Of a DNA stretch of 55,083 nucleotides, positions 9,068 through 18,600 are shown one piece after another (within the stretch, counting starts at the first letter, position 1; the number at the start of each line of letters is the position of its first letter). The stretch is from HGM04593 sp964458275 (GTDB taxonomy: Bacteria; Bacteroidota; Bacteroidia; Bacteroidales; Bacteroidaceae): assembly GCA_964458275.1 (NCBI GenBank), contig CAYWIE010000011.1, positions 1 to 55,083 of the forward strand, given 5' to 3'. Made by a program: the position numbers and the translations under genes. The notes under the pieces were generated by a model. The model did no database searches and was not told the DNA's origin. It saw only the letters and a list, made by a program, of their open reading frames with translations.

Positions 9068-9496
9068 ATGACAATACACCAGCTATCCGTATTTATGGAA
9101 AACAGACAGGGAACACTGCAAAAAGTGCTCGACCTGTTAAAAGAAGGAAACATACAGTTGATAGCCAGCACCATCGCCGACACCACAGAGTACGGCATAT
9201 ACCGCATCATCTGTTCCGAGCCCACACGTGCATACGAAACGCTAAAGAAAGCCGGCATATCGGTAAACCTATCTGATGTCTTTGCCATAAAGCTCGAAAA
9301 CGAGGTAGGCAGAGCTGCCGACACCGTAAAAATATTCAGCGAAGCGAATATAGGTATCTCATACCTCTATTCATTCATGCTTGGCGACAAGGGCATCATG
9401 GTATTCCGCACAGACAACGCAGAGCGAACCCGCGAAGCAATCATCCTCAACAAGCTCGACTTCATCGCCGAAAAAGACTTATCTGAATTGTTATAA
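9068..9496 (+). CDS. ACT-domain protein paired with PaaK
   Basis: 142 residues made of two ACT-like folds: the first starts at TIHQLSVFMENRQGTL, the second around residue 72 with VGRAADTVKIFSEANIGI. ACT domains bind amino acids and act allosterically, so this small cytoplasmic protein may sense an aromatic amino acid for the upstream ligase. The pair is cotranscribed judging from the 39-bp gap and the terminator that follows. Confidence 0.8.
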   Translation: MTIHQLSVFMENRQGTLQKVLDLLKEGNIQLIASTIADTTEYGIYRIICSEPTRAYETLKKAGISVNLSDVFAIKLENEVGRAADTVKIFSEANIGISYLYSFMLGDKGIMVFRTDNAERTREAIILNKLDFIAEKDLSELL

Positions 9497-9515
9497 CAAA
9501 CAAAACAAAAGATAG

Positions 9516-9556
9516 TGAGTCCCGAAGGCACAAAAGTCATCGGGACTCATCTTTTA
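9516..9556 (+). terminator. Terminator after the paaK-ACT operon
   Basis: 10-bp stem (9516-9525 with 9540-9549) followed by TCTTTTA. Confidence 0.75.
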
Positions 9557-9646
9557 TCCCTTTCAGAAAAGCAGAATAGGAATCAGCAACAGGCTGATTC
9601 AAAAAAAATAAACGCAACACTTGTATATATTTTAGGAGAAAAACTA

Positions 9647-9654
9647 TATCTTTG
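9647..9654 (+). promoter_or_regulatory. Promoter -7 element for thrS
   Basis: TATCTTTG followed by C, 69 bp before the thrS ATG. The roughly 65-nt leader shows no obvious T-box or attenuator. Confidence 0.6.
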
Positions 9655-9723
9655 CAAGATATGTTGCCCCAGAAACAAACAACAGACAACAAACAATAAC
9701 GAAACAAGTAACATTAACAGCAT

Positions 9724-11673
9724 ATGAAGATTACTTTTTTAAACCACGGATTAAATGCGATAGAGATTGAGCAGCCATGCTCAATAATCGATGTCATCAA
9801 GGCATCAAACCCCGAAGCCTTAAGCACAGCATGTGCAGCAAAAGTAAACGGAACACTTACAGACCTCAGAGCAGCAATCACCAAAGATGCATCTGTTGAA
9901 ATATTAGATACCACCTCCTCTGAATCGTTACACATTCTCAGACACACCACAGCACACATTTTAGCTGAGGCAGTAAAGCGTCTCTACCCCGAAGCGAAGC
10001 TCACAATTGGTCCATCTACAGAAACCGGATTCTACTACGATTTCGATTGCACCCCGTTCACAAAGAACGAGCTCGACGCTATTGAAAAGGAGATGAAGGC
10101 CATAATAAAAAAAGGTCCCAGAATCGAGCGCCGCGAAGTATCAAGAAACGAGGCAATGGAGATAATGCAGCAACGTGGCGAATCGTACAAGGTGGAAATC
10201 CTCAACGAGATACCCGAAGAGGAAACAATTACAATATACACTCAGAACGATTTTGTTGAACTCTGCACAGGTCCACACATCATCAACACAAAGATGATCA
10301 AGGGATTCAAGTTGCTGTCGGCATCCACAACATACTGGAGAGGCGACAAGAACAACCCTGTCCTTTCACGAATCTACGGTACAGCATTCTTCACAAAAGA
10401 GGACCTCGAAAAATATCTCGAATACCTTGAGAACATCAAGAACAGAGACCACAACAAGATAGGCCGCGAACTCGAAATATTCGCAACCGTAAAAGAGATT
10501 GGACAAGGTCTGCCCCTGTTGCTGCCCAAAGGCGCCCACATTGTACAGACAATGCAGCGCTGGATAGAGGACGAAGAGACCAGACGCGGCTATGTACGCA
10601 CAAAGACACCGCTGATGGCAAAGAGCGACCTCTACAAGATATCAGGCCACTGGGGACACTACAAGGACAAGATGTTCGTATTCGGCAACGAAGAGACCGA
10701 CAGCGAAGTATTTGCACTGCGTCCCATGACCTGCCCGTTCCAGTACTATGTCTACAAGAACTCCCAGCGCTCATACAGAGACCTGCCCATGAGATTGGGT
10801 GAGACCTCTACCCTCTTCCGCAAAGAAGAGTCAGGCGAAATGCACGGTCTCACACGTGTACGTCAGTTCACAATTTCCGAAGGCCACCTGATTGTACGCC
10901 CCGACCAGATGGTAGAGGAGTTCAAAGGCTGTCTCGCACTTGCAAAATACTGTCTTGAGACATTGGGACTTCAGGACGACGTAACCTACCACCTGTCGAA
11001 GTGGGACCCCACCAACACCGAAAAGTATATAGGCGACGCAAGCGTGTGGGAAGAGACGCAGCAGCACATCCGCGACATTCTCAACTCGCTCAACATCCCC
11101 TTTGTAGAGGACATAGGCGAAGCTGCATTCTACGGTCCCAAAGTAGACATCAACGCCAAGAATGTCTACGGCAAGGAAGACACCATGATAACAATACAGT
11201 GGGACGCCGTACTTGCAAAACAGTTTGACATGTACTACATCGACCAGAACAATGCAAGAGTACAGCCCTACATCATCCACCGCACCAGCATAGGATGCTA
11301 CGAAAGAACACTTGCATGGATGATTGAGAAATACGAGGGAGCATTCCCCACATGGCTCTGCCCCGAACAGGTACGCATCCTGCCTATTTCAGAAAAGTAC
11401 AACGACTACGCATACAAGGTTAAGGAAGAGCTTGTGAAGAACGGAATCCTTGCAACGGTAGACGACAGAGCCGAAAAGACCGGATACAAGATTAGAGATG
11501 TAAGATGTGCAAAACTGCCATACGCGCTCATCGTCGGAAAGAACGAAGAAGAGACATCTACCGTCTCTGTATGGAACAGAATCTCTGGCGACAAGGGCGC
11601 AGTAGAGATACAAGGCTTCGTAGATATCATAAGAAACGACATCGACAACAAGCTTATCAAGCCATTGGCATAA
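9724..11673 (+). CDS. thrS: Threonyl-tRNA synthetase
   Basis: 649 residues, full length. Order of domains: N-terminal TGS (1-60), editing domain with HILRHTTAHILAEA (about 79-92), class II catalytic core and C-terminal anticodon-binding domain. Likely zinc ligands are the Cys in MTCPF near residue 336, the His of EGHLIV near 387 and the His of HRTSIGC near 519. It charges tRNA-Thr and clears mischarged Ser-tRNA-Thr. It is transcribed alone, with its own promoter and a strong terminator. In many bacteria infC-rpmI-rplT follow thrS; here they do not. Confidence 0.97.
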   Translation: MKITFLNHGLNAIEIEQPCSIIDVIKASNPEALSTACAAKVNGTLTDLRAAITKDASVEILDTTSSESLHILRHTTAHILAEAVKRLYPEAKLTIGPSTETGFYYDFDCTPFTKNELDAIEKEMKAIIKKGPRIERREVSRNEAMEIMQQRGESYKVEILNEIPEEETITIYTQNDFVELCTGPHIINTKMIKGFKLLSASTTYWRGDKNNPVLSRIYGTAFFTKEDLEKYLEYLENIKNRDHNKIGRELEIFATVKEIGQGLPLLLPKGAHIVQTMQRWIEDEETRRGYVRTKTPLMAKSDLYKISGHWGHYKDKMFVFGNEETDSEVFALRPMTCPFQYYVYKNSQRSYRDLPMRLGETSTLFRKEESGEMHGLTRVRQFTISEGHLIVRPDQMVEEFKGCLALAKYCLETLGLQDDVTYHLSKWDPTNTEKYIGDASVWEETQQHIRDILNSLNIPFVEDIGEAAFYGPKVDINAKNVYGKEDTMITIQWDAVLAKQFDMYYIDQNNARVQPYIIHRTSIGCYERTLAWMIEKYEGAFPTWLCPEQVRILPISEKYNDYAYKVKEELVKNGILATVDDRAEKTGYKIRDVRCAKLPYALIVGKNEEETSTVSVWNRISGDKGAVEIQGFVDIIRNDIDNKLIKPLA

Positions 11674-11694
11674 AACTTCATACCAATATAACCG

Positions 11695-11735
11695 GATTGC
11701 AGGCGAATGATTGTACATTCGCCTGCAATCTTTTA
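11695..11735 (+). terminator. thrS terminator
   Basis: Perfect 15-bp stem (11695-11709 with 11716-11730), 6-nt loop, then TTTTAT. Confidence 0.85.
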
Positions 11736-11836
11736 TGTAATAGACATACAGTTTTTAGAAACCTCGCTAAACACAGTTTAACGGCTGATTAACAACAATA
11801 TCAGAAGATTTTAGCTGTCCATTCATTTCTTTGTTG

Positions 11837-11844
11837 TATATTTG
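11837..11844 (+). promoter_or_regulatory. Promoter -7 element for the DUF1573 gene
   Basis: TATATTTG followed by C, 56 bp before the chosen ATG at 11900. The position argues against the longer frame starting at 11831, which would begin inside the promoter. Confidence 0.6.
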
Positions 11845-11899
11845 CAAAGCACATAGATGCACAATGTTCATTGTAAAACTCCATATAATATACAAAACG

Positions 11900-12382
11900 A
11901 TGAAACGACTTACCACTATACTTTTACTTTTTATTGGCTTTATTCCTATATTCGCCCAAAACGTCAAGTCGGGCAAAACGGCAGAGGAGAAACTTGTAAA
12001 ACAAGAAAAGCAAGAGAAAAAATTTGCCGATATAAAGTTCGAGAAAAAGACACACAACTTCGGCACATTCGCAGCAGACACAGCCCTGCTCCACTGTGAG
12101 TTCAAGTTCACCAACACCGGCAACGCCGACCTTTACATCCATCAGGCATTCGCATCATGCGGATGCACAGCTCCTGAATTCCCGACAAAGGCTATAAAAC
12201 CCGGAGAAAGCGGTGTGATAAAAGTTGAATATAACGGCATGCGCAAAGCACCTGGAAATATGCGTCGCAGCATAACCATACACACAAATGCCAAAGAAGA
12301 GATGACCAAACTTTATATTACCGGCAAAATGCTGCCACGTGATATTAAAGAGGTTCCTGTGATAGTAGTTGATGAGGATTAA
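11900..12382 (+). CDS. Secreted DUF1573 domain protein
   Basis: 160 residues with a signal peptide (MKRLTTILLLFIGFIPIFAQ) and a charged linker, then one DUF1573 domain, an Ig-like fold similar to ASPM/SPD-2/hydin modules. The hallmark FASCGCTAPEFP followed by IKPGESGVIKVEYN is present. These proteins are abundant in Bacteroidota and are placed in the periplasm or on the surface; no biochemical role is established. The gene is a single transcription unit that shares its terminator with the convergent Smr gene. Confidence 0.85.
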   Translation: MKRLTTILLLFIGFIPIFAQNVKSGKTAEEKLVKQEKQEKKFADIKFEKKTHNFGTFAADTALLHCEFKFTNTGNADLYIHQAFASCGCTAPEFPTKAIKPGESGVIKVEYNGMRKAPGNMRRSITIHTNAKEEMTKLYITGKMLPRDIKEVPVIVVDED

Positions 12383-12388
12383 TATAAA

Positions 12389-12440
12389 AAAAAACAAGAG
12401 TGCCGTTTCTGTTTTGCAAGAAACGGCACTCTTGTTTTTT
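12389..12440. terminator. Bidirectional terminator
   Basis: 19-bp perfect stem (12391-12409 with 12420-12438) with A-tract and T-tract on its two sides, between convergent genes. Confidence 0.85.
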
Positions 12441-12447
12441 ATACACG

Positions 12448-13533
12448 TTATTTTATTATAACCATAGTCGCTCCGAATCCGTATTTCTGGAACGAAGCAT
12501 CCTGAGAGATGCAACGCGGATACTTCCGTCTCAGTTCCTGAGAAATGGCATTGCGCAATACCCCCTCACCTTTGCCGTGGATAAAGACAATCTTCTTGCC
12601 TTTCTCTCTTATGTGTGCATCGAGTGTCTTTCGGACTATACCGAGCTGGTAATTCAGAATGTCAAAACTGTTCATTCCGGCTGTCGTTTCCAAAATCGAA
12701 TCGGCGTGAAGGTCAACCTCAAGAATATCGCTGCCCTTTTGCAATTTCTGCTGTACCTTCTGTTGCGGAGACTTGTCGCCCTTGCTCTTCTCTATAATGA
12801 CACGCTGCATCTCCTCGGCATCCGTAAAGACCTCTTTAATTGGTTTGTCGTCAACGACGATGTCGAACAGCAATGCCCCCTCTTCGAAGAAAGGATTTTC
12901 CTTGAAAAGATGAAGTTTGTAGAACTTTACGGTATTGATGCGACGCTCCACATTGACAGCCGGCTTAAGGACAAAATTCCTATCTTCCTTGAAAGGAAGA
13001 ACCTGCACACAAACATGCTCCAACGAAGAGAGGTCGTCATATCCGAACTCCTCAATGAAACATTTTGAATCGGGCTTCAACAAGCCGCAACCGCGTACAC
13101 GCCAACATCTGCCCTCTGCCGAAGAGTAGGTATAATAGACCGAATAGTTGCTGTCATTTATAAGATAAGCCTCGAAGCGTGTCTTTGACAAAGCCTTCTC
13201 GTCCATAGGGAGAAAGGCCAGATGAATATTGAGTTTCTCACCCTCAGGACGCTCTTTGGGACGATATGTAACCACAGGTTCATCGTCGTGAATTTTCATG
13301 GATTTTGCTCCCGCTGTGTCTCCATGTACCTGTTTTGATGTTTCAGGTTTAGGGGCAACAGTCTTTTTCTCGAAATTATACTCATTTGTATCTATTGCCA
13401 CACACTCACTGATGGGCATAGGGATTTCGAACCCGTCCTCGCCCTCGACAATAACAATATCCTTGCCACGAAAGCCGGTAACGACACCGCCGCCGGTCTC
13501 ATGAATAAATCGAACTTTATCTCCTATTCTCAT
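12448..13533 (-). CDS. DUF2027-Smr domain protein
   Basis: 361 residues. An N-terminal DUF2027 segment starts with MRIGDKVRFIHETGGGVVTG and is followed by a beta-rich middle region. The last 90 residues are an Smr domain with the signatures EVDLHAD and HGKGEGVLR, as at the MutS2 C terminus, where the domain acts as a nuclease. There is no MutS ATPase. The architecture is typical of Bacteroidota. It is probably cytoplasmic and acts on nucleic acid, but the substrate is unknown. Confidence 0.85.
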   Translation of the reverse strand: MRIGDKVRFIHETGGGVVTGFRGKDIVIVEGEDGFEIPMPISECVAIDTNEYNFEKKTVAPKPETSKQVHGDTAGAKSMKIHDDEPVVTYRPKERPEGEKLNIHLAFLPMDEKALSKTRFEAYLINDSNYSVYYTYSSAEGRCWRVRGCGLLKPDSKCFIEEFGYDDLSSLEHVCVQVLPFKEDRNFVLKPAVNVERRINTVKFYKLHLFKENPFFEEGALLFDIVVDDKPIKEVFTDAEEMQRVIIEKSKGDKSPQQKVQQKLQKGSDILEVDLHADSILETTAGMNSFDILNYQLGIVRKTLDAHIREKGKKIVFIHGKGEGVLRNAISQELRRKYPRCISQDASFQKYGFGATMVIIK

Positions 13534-13574
13534 AATCTAATGCTACATCTAATACTACACAATATATTTATATG

Positions 13575-13582
13575 CAAAATTA
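13575..13582 (-). promoter_or_regulatory. Promoter -7 element for the Smr gene
   Basis: Minus-strand TAATTTTG followed by C, 42 bp upstream of the ATG at 13533. Confidence 0.55.
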
Positions 13583-13595
13583 GCACAAGACAATA

Positions 13596-13633
13596 GCAGA
13601 ACAAAATAAATCGTGCGATTTATTTTGTTCTGC
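13596..13633. terminator. Perfect palindrome at the phage/host boundary
   Basis: Two 18-nt perfect arms (13596-13613 with 13616-13633) separated by only TG. It lies 28 bp beyond the end of the phage block, where it probably terminates the minus-strand phage transcript. The unusual symmetry would also suit a recombination or protein-binding site. Confidence 0.6.
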
Positions 13634-13661
13634 CGTAATGAAACACTGCAATGGAACACCG

Positions 13662-15668
13662 CTACACAATCTCCTCAGCACCGGAATCTTCATAGGAAGC
13701 ATCAGAGGGCTGCACGGCATCAGTTGGCTGTACAAAGCGGTCCGGCATGTTCTCCCCTGCGTCCTGTTGCAGTTGTGCCAACATTTCGGGCGGAATTCCC
13801 TCCATTGCCGCACCCTGTTTAAGCTGCGCCTCGTTGCGTTTTACAGCTTCAAGAATCTTGCGTGCATAGGGGAAGCTGCAATTTTCGAGCACAGTCTTGA
13901 CATCCACCGCATGTGAGCGGAAAAGTTCCATAAGAAAATCATTGGCAAGCATCTGATAGGCAGGAGTATTATATCCCTCTGCAATGGTAAGGTCAATTTC
14001 GGCGTTTTGCACCTTGTCGGGATTGTAGAACTTCGCCTCCTCGTTATAATCCTTGCCGGCAAGTTCTATATGACGCTGCTCATTGTAGAACTGCTGTATG
14101 GTCTTCATAAGCTTGGTATCCCTGCGGCGGCGAAAAGTACGGTAAGCCTCAAACAATCCTTTCAAGTTCAGTGAAGAGTTCTGAATCTGTTGAGCATAGA
14201 GACTTGCTGGAGTACCCGACTTGGGAGCCTGTCCCTGCATGGCACTGTTTACACCCGAAATTTCGTTTATCAGCCGCAACTGAAGACTCAGCAATTCAAA
14301 ATCCCCTGCCACAGAGGCACCGCTGTTGTACTGTCTCACAACCCCGTCGATACTCTGCCCAGGCTTAAGCTTGACAAACAGCACCCCGTTGTAGCGCACA
14401 TACTCATCAATAATCTCCTCACGCGACATGCTCTCAAAAGCATCATCGTCGACCACAAGCACACCCTTTGAGGACGTTCCCCTGATAAAGTCGATGAGAG
14501 TAGCTGTACGGTTGATTGCACGCTGCTGGTCTATGAACTGTTCCACAAAATTGCCCAATCGTCCTTGCACCAAGGGATAGAGATGAAGCACATAATTGTG
14601 TTCGCCGTGCCAATAAGGGCTGCGTCCCTCCTGCAATACATCACCCATCGGAGTCATATAGCGATAATACCAGAAGCGTTCAGTGGCAAAGTTATAGTCC
14701 ACAAACAATACATCCTCCTCAGGAATGCCCGCCTGCAAGGCACGCTCGCGGCGACGGCTGTTTTCGGCATCAAATTTCCGTTTCTCTTCGTCGGTGTACG
14801 GCGAATAGCCCCACGTACCCCTCAGAGAGTCGTTCCACCAATAGGCATCGCGAGACTCAAGATGCCAACCGAGAATCACTCTGCACAGGTCGTTGCGGGA
14901 GGGGGTGTAGAAGGAGAGTTCTCTGCTTTCGTCGCCCTGCACGCCCCGATTGCCCGCATGATAGTATTCCGAATCGCCGGAATAGGCATTGCGGATAAAC
15001 TCCTTATCCTTTGGCGAACGGGCAAAATGGGCAATGACATCATCGAGCGGCATATCAAAGAGTTCTCCCACACAAGTTACATCCCACTGTCTGACATCCT
15101 CAAGATTTGTATTGAAGAAAAGACGTGCAGGATTGACACCATAAATCCAGACATCGCATCTGTCCTTTGCAGGGTTCATGCCATATTCTATGCGTTGCGC
15201 AGCCATTCCGCCATTGAGCAGCATGCGCATGGAATCGGAGTCGACCTCCTCCATCTCGTTAATGTCGTGCACATACTCGATGGCAATGCTCATCATCTCA
15301 CCCACCGGACTCTCGCTCTGTTCGCGGGCAACACAAACGGGGCGGGTAAGGTGCTGGCGCAGCTGTCCGTCGATATTGCTCAGGATGGGAGCAATCATAT
15401 TGTTCTTAAGAGGCACCTTGCCATTCTTTTTGATAAGGTCGCCCTCAGTCATCCATCTGCCCGAATCGGGGTCCTTGACATAATCGCCCCACTGGTCGCC
15501 ATAGCTGTACATGAGGCTGCGCCGCATCTTGCGGCGCACCTCATCCAGAGAATACCAGCACGAAGCACACATTTCGAGAAAAGCAGTCTCCCTCTTTTGT
15601 CCTGCGGGAAGAGGCTTTTCAACCCGACCATGCTCGGCTTTGACACGATGGTTCAAAAACTTATTCAT
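13662..15668 (-). CDS. Podovirus-type phage portal protein
   Basis: 668 residues, close to the 700 or so usual for P22-like portals. The N-terminal third has a portal-like pattern: a Trp/Tyr-rich segment (SYGDQWGDYVKDPDSGRW), then VPLKNNMIAPILSNIDGQLR, then acidic helices and WIYGVNPARLFFN. The central AINRTATLIDFIRGTSSKG and the C-terminal SLYAQQIQNSSLNLKGLFE helices also fit the family. The portal forms the dodecameric DNA channel at one capsid vertex. It is last of four co-directional phage genes, 28 bp after the polyvalent gene. The frame is intact, but no terminase or capsid gene adjoins it. I recognise it by overall pattern, not by a diagnostic motif. Confidence 0.7.
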   Translation of the reverse strand: MNKFLNHRVKAEHGRVEKPLPAGQKRETAFLEMCASCWYSLDEVRRKMRRSLMYSYGDQWGDYVKDPDSGRWMTEGDLIKKNGKVPLKNNMIAPILSNIDGQLRQHLTRPVCVAREQSESPVGEMMSIAIEYVHDINEMEEVDSDSMRMLLNGGMAAQRIEYGMNPAKDRCDVWIYGVNPARLFFNTNLEDVRQWDVTCVGELFDMPLDDVIAHFARSPKDKEFIRNAYSGDSEYYHAGNRGVQGDESRELSFYTPSRNDLCRVILGWHLESRDAYWWNDSLRGTWGYSPYTDEEKRKFDAENSRRRERALQAGIPEEDVLFVDYNFATERFWYYRYMTPMGDVLQEGRSPYWHGEHNYVLHLYPLVQGRLGNFVEQFIDQQRAINRTATLIDFIRGTSSKGVLVVDDDAFESMSREEIIDEYVRYNGVLFVKLKPGQSIDGVVRQYNSGASVAGDFELLSLQLRLINEISGVNSAMQGQAPKSGTPASLYAQQIQNSSLNLKGLFEAYRTFRRRRDTKLMKTIQQFYNEQRHIELAGKDYNEEAKFYNPDKVQNAEIDLTIAEGYNTPAYQMLANDFLMELFRSHAVDVKTVLENCSFPYARKILEAVKRNEAQLKQGAAMEGIPPEMLAQLQQDAGENMPDRFVQPTDAVQPSDASYEDSGAEEIV

Positions 15669-15696
15669 CTATACTGATATTTTGGTTTAAACTACA

Positions 15697-18600
15697 TTAG
15701 TTTCCTTTGTCGTCAGGATTATTAAACAGTTTGAGGTAATCATCCCAACCGAATTTCTTGACATCTCCGCCATTGTCATTGTCAAGCAGACCTTTTCTAT
15801 TGCTATAGCTGTTCCATAATCCCATCTTTCTGATAATGTCCAAAGGTCCCTGAAGCATCATATGGAATTCCTCCACACTGCGTGGATTAACCTGATGCTG
15901 TCGCGGAACAGACTCTGTAAATTCGGCAGGCAAATCTCTTTCACGTCCGGAGTAATTGAAACGTTTCCCAACATTTCTCACCTCTACTCCACCCGACTGG
16001 GCTGTAGGAGTGGCACGCAGCATCGAGAGACGGAAATCGTCGAATTGTCTGGGGTCGGAAGGCACATCGTCCATATCATCTATATTGTATCTCTCCTTCA
16101 GAAGTTCTCTTGTACGTTGACCTTCATTGGCATCATAGAATCTATTGTTGGAATTCCTCACATTCAAGGTATGAATCAACGGCTCGTTCAGCTGATAATA
16201 AAGTTCATCCGAAATAAAAGGCTTTACAGGGTAACTTTTAGCAAAGCCTTCATACTCCTGAATCATCTTCTGCATCTCCATCGCCACACTCCTGTTCAGT
16301 TTCATAGTACCAATCGAAGCTTCATCAATGTAAAAGGTATTCTCCGTCGGAGAATAACGGCAAAGAGCATTGCCCGGCTTTCTATATACGACTTTTACAT
16401 CCTTGAATTCAGGATAGGCATCATAGAATATGTCATCGGGTACAGCATCCTCAAGCACAACTTCCTCCTTGCCATACTGTCTGATGAGCCGTTGAATCTT
16501 TTTCAGCTTCTCATCGACCTCTTCGTTCCACAACACAGAGCGTCCATTCTTCACATCGTTATACAAGCTATACAGTTGAGGATGTTCGCGGCGCAATTTC
16601 ACTTCGGGGAAAAACTTGACATCAAGCTGGCTGTCATCAATCTCGTACCTCCATTTGCCATCGGCACCCATTTCCCATCCGGTACTATATTTTATACGCG
16701 AGACATCACTGTTTTTACGGTTCATGAATTTTGCGGTTCCCAAGTCGGTGATAGCACTGCTTTTGCGTTTATTTTTAAGATTTCGGGCACCTTTCTCACC
16801 GATAAAACGGTATCTGTGTCTCATCAGCATCCGTTGGTTCCCGTTACCTGTCCAAACAGGTTGTTCATATTCCGACTCGTCCAAATGAGCGGTCTTGAAC
16901 GACCCGAACACACTCTCTCGGTGTTTTTTTGCAGGCATTCTGTTTTCAATAGCCTTGCGGTGCTGTTGCAACAGCATCATGATCTTATCATCGTCAAGGT
17001 CCTTGACACGGACACCCATGCGATAGAGCGACGACTGCATAAAATGCTTCAGACGTTGCATTATGCCGCGTTCCGCCGGAGTCTTGTCCAAAGACTCTGC
17101 CATCTCTGCGATGTACTCGTCCAAAGCCTCCTCTTCATATTTAAAATGATTCTTTTTTCTATAAATCTCCAGCTTGTCCTGCATCTCAGGAGTGAGACGT
17201 GTTATCATCTCTGTCAGGAAATTCTCGTACGACTTTCCAAAAAGATTGTCAAATCCCTTATGTCCGACCACTTCGTGCAAGACAGTAAAGCCGACATCCT
17301 CAGGACTTTCGTTCCTCGCAAGGTTCACGACAACATCATTGGAGGCAGCATCGTGCCATCCTTTGGACTCCAATTGCATGCCGACAATATCTTTGTCGTA
17401 ATCAAACTCGTGGGCGTCGTAAACCAATTTAATATCGGCATTCAACTTCTTTGCAACATCTTTTGCCTCAGCACCCATACGTGCCAGATCGTCGTGGCTG
17501 TACATGTACAGGATTGTAGGGTTCAATGGCGATTTAATATTAATGCGAGGCTGCCCGTCAGCAGGATAAGGAAAGCCGTACTTCCTCAAATTCTCATACT
17601 CGGCAGGATGGAGAGACTTGTATGACGGATTCAAGTCGGGATTACCCATTAGCGGGCGCATGGCAACAGAGCGGTTGTATCTGCTCTCGTAATTTCTGAG
17701 CCAGTCATCACCGCGGCCTTCAAAACCATTCTCTTCGATGAGCCTACGGGCATCGGCATGCATCTCTGCCGACACACCGCCCTGCAATAGTTCCGCCTGA
17801 CGACGCACAGCAGACTCATACTCGGCAAGAGCGCTGTTTTCTGCATCGCTGCACTCCGACACTCTTTTGTCGACAGAGGTCAGCAGAGTGCCCTTTGGAA
17901 GCCCGTAACGCTGTTCGATGCCATTGCGGATGCTGTACATGACATTACCATGTTCAACGTCGTTGTAGCTCGAACGGTACATAATATCATCAAGCAGCTG
18001 CATCTCACGTGAAGTCAAGGACTTGCCCTGTGCCTTGCGATACATGGCATTGGAAATTTCATTTACATTGACACCTGTTTCGCGAGCATATTCACCTGCC
18101 TGACGGAAGAAGTTCTCGGAATCGATGCTGCGGCGGAATTCGTCTTCAGTGGCGGCAATGCGGTTGCGCCGCATGAGACCGCTATTTCTGTCGACAAAAG
18201 CATCTGCCTCCTCGCGCGAAGCAAAAGGATGGCGTTCCACTCTTCTGCCAAAATTGTCTTTAATGTCTACGACAAAACCGCCATCGGCAACATTAACTTC
18301 ACAATTGACCCCGACAGGCGGTGTGGATGTCATCTTGTTCTCAACGATATAAAGCAGTTTCGAACGTGTCGAAGCCGACAATCCCTCATTAGACATAAGG
18401 TTCTCATAGTTGCGGATGAAATTGTTTCTCATTACACCTCGCAAGCCACCGTAACGCGGATGAAGAGCCTGCTCTATGTGCGAGATGAATTCTCCGGGGT
18501 TGACACCCATATCTCTTATCTCCTGACGTTCTACGGAATTCAATGAGAGTTCGGGCTTCAAATGGCCATCTGCATTCAGTTTCTCTGCCGCCCCTTTAGG

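Noticed and set aside
9655..9723. T-box or attenuator leader for thrS
   Set aside because: The leader is about 65 nt and shows no specifier, T-box motif or alternative hairpins.
14565..15677. 370-codon frame antisense to the portal gene
   Set aside because: Shadow frame with no motif; portal features are on the other strand.
15862..17625. 587-codon frame antisense to the 1427-residue phage gene
   Set aside because: Low-complexity Ile/Leu/His composition and no motif; the sense strand carries an intact metalloprotease-like domain.
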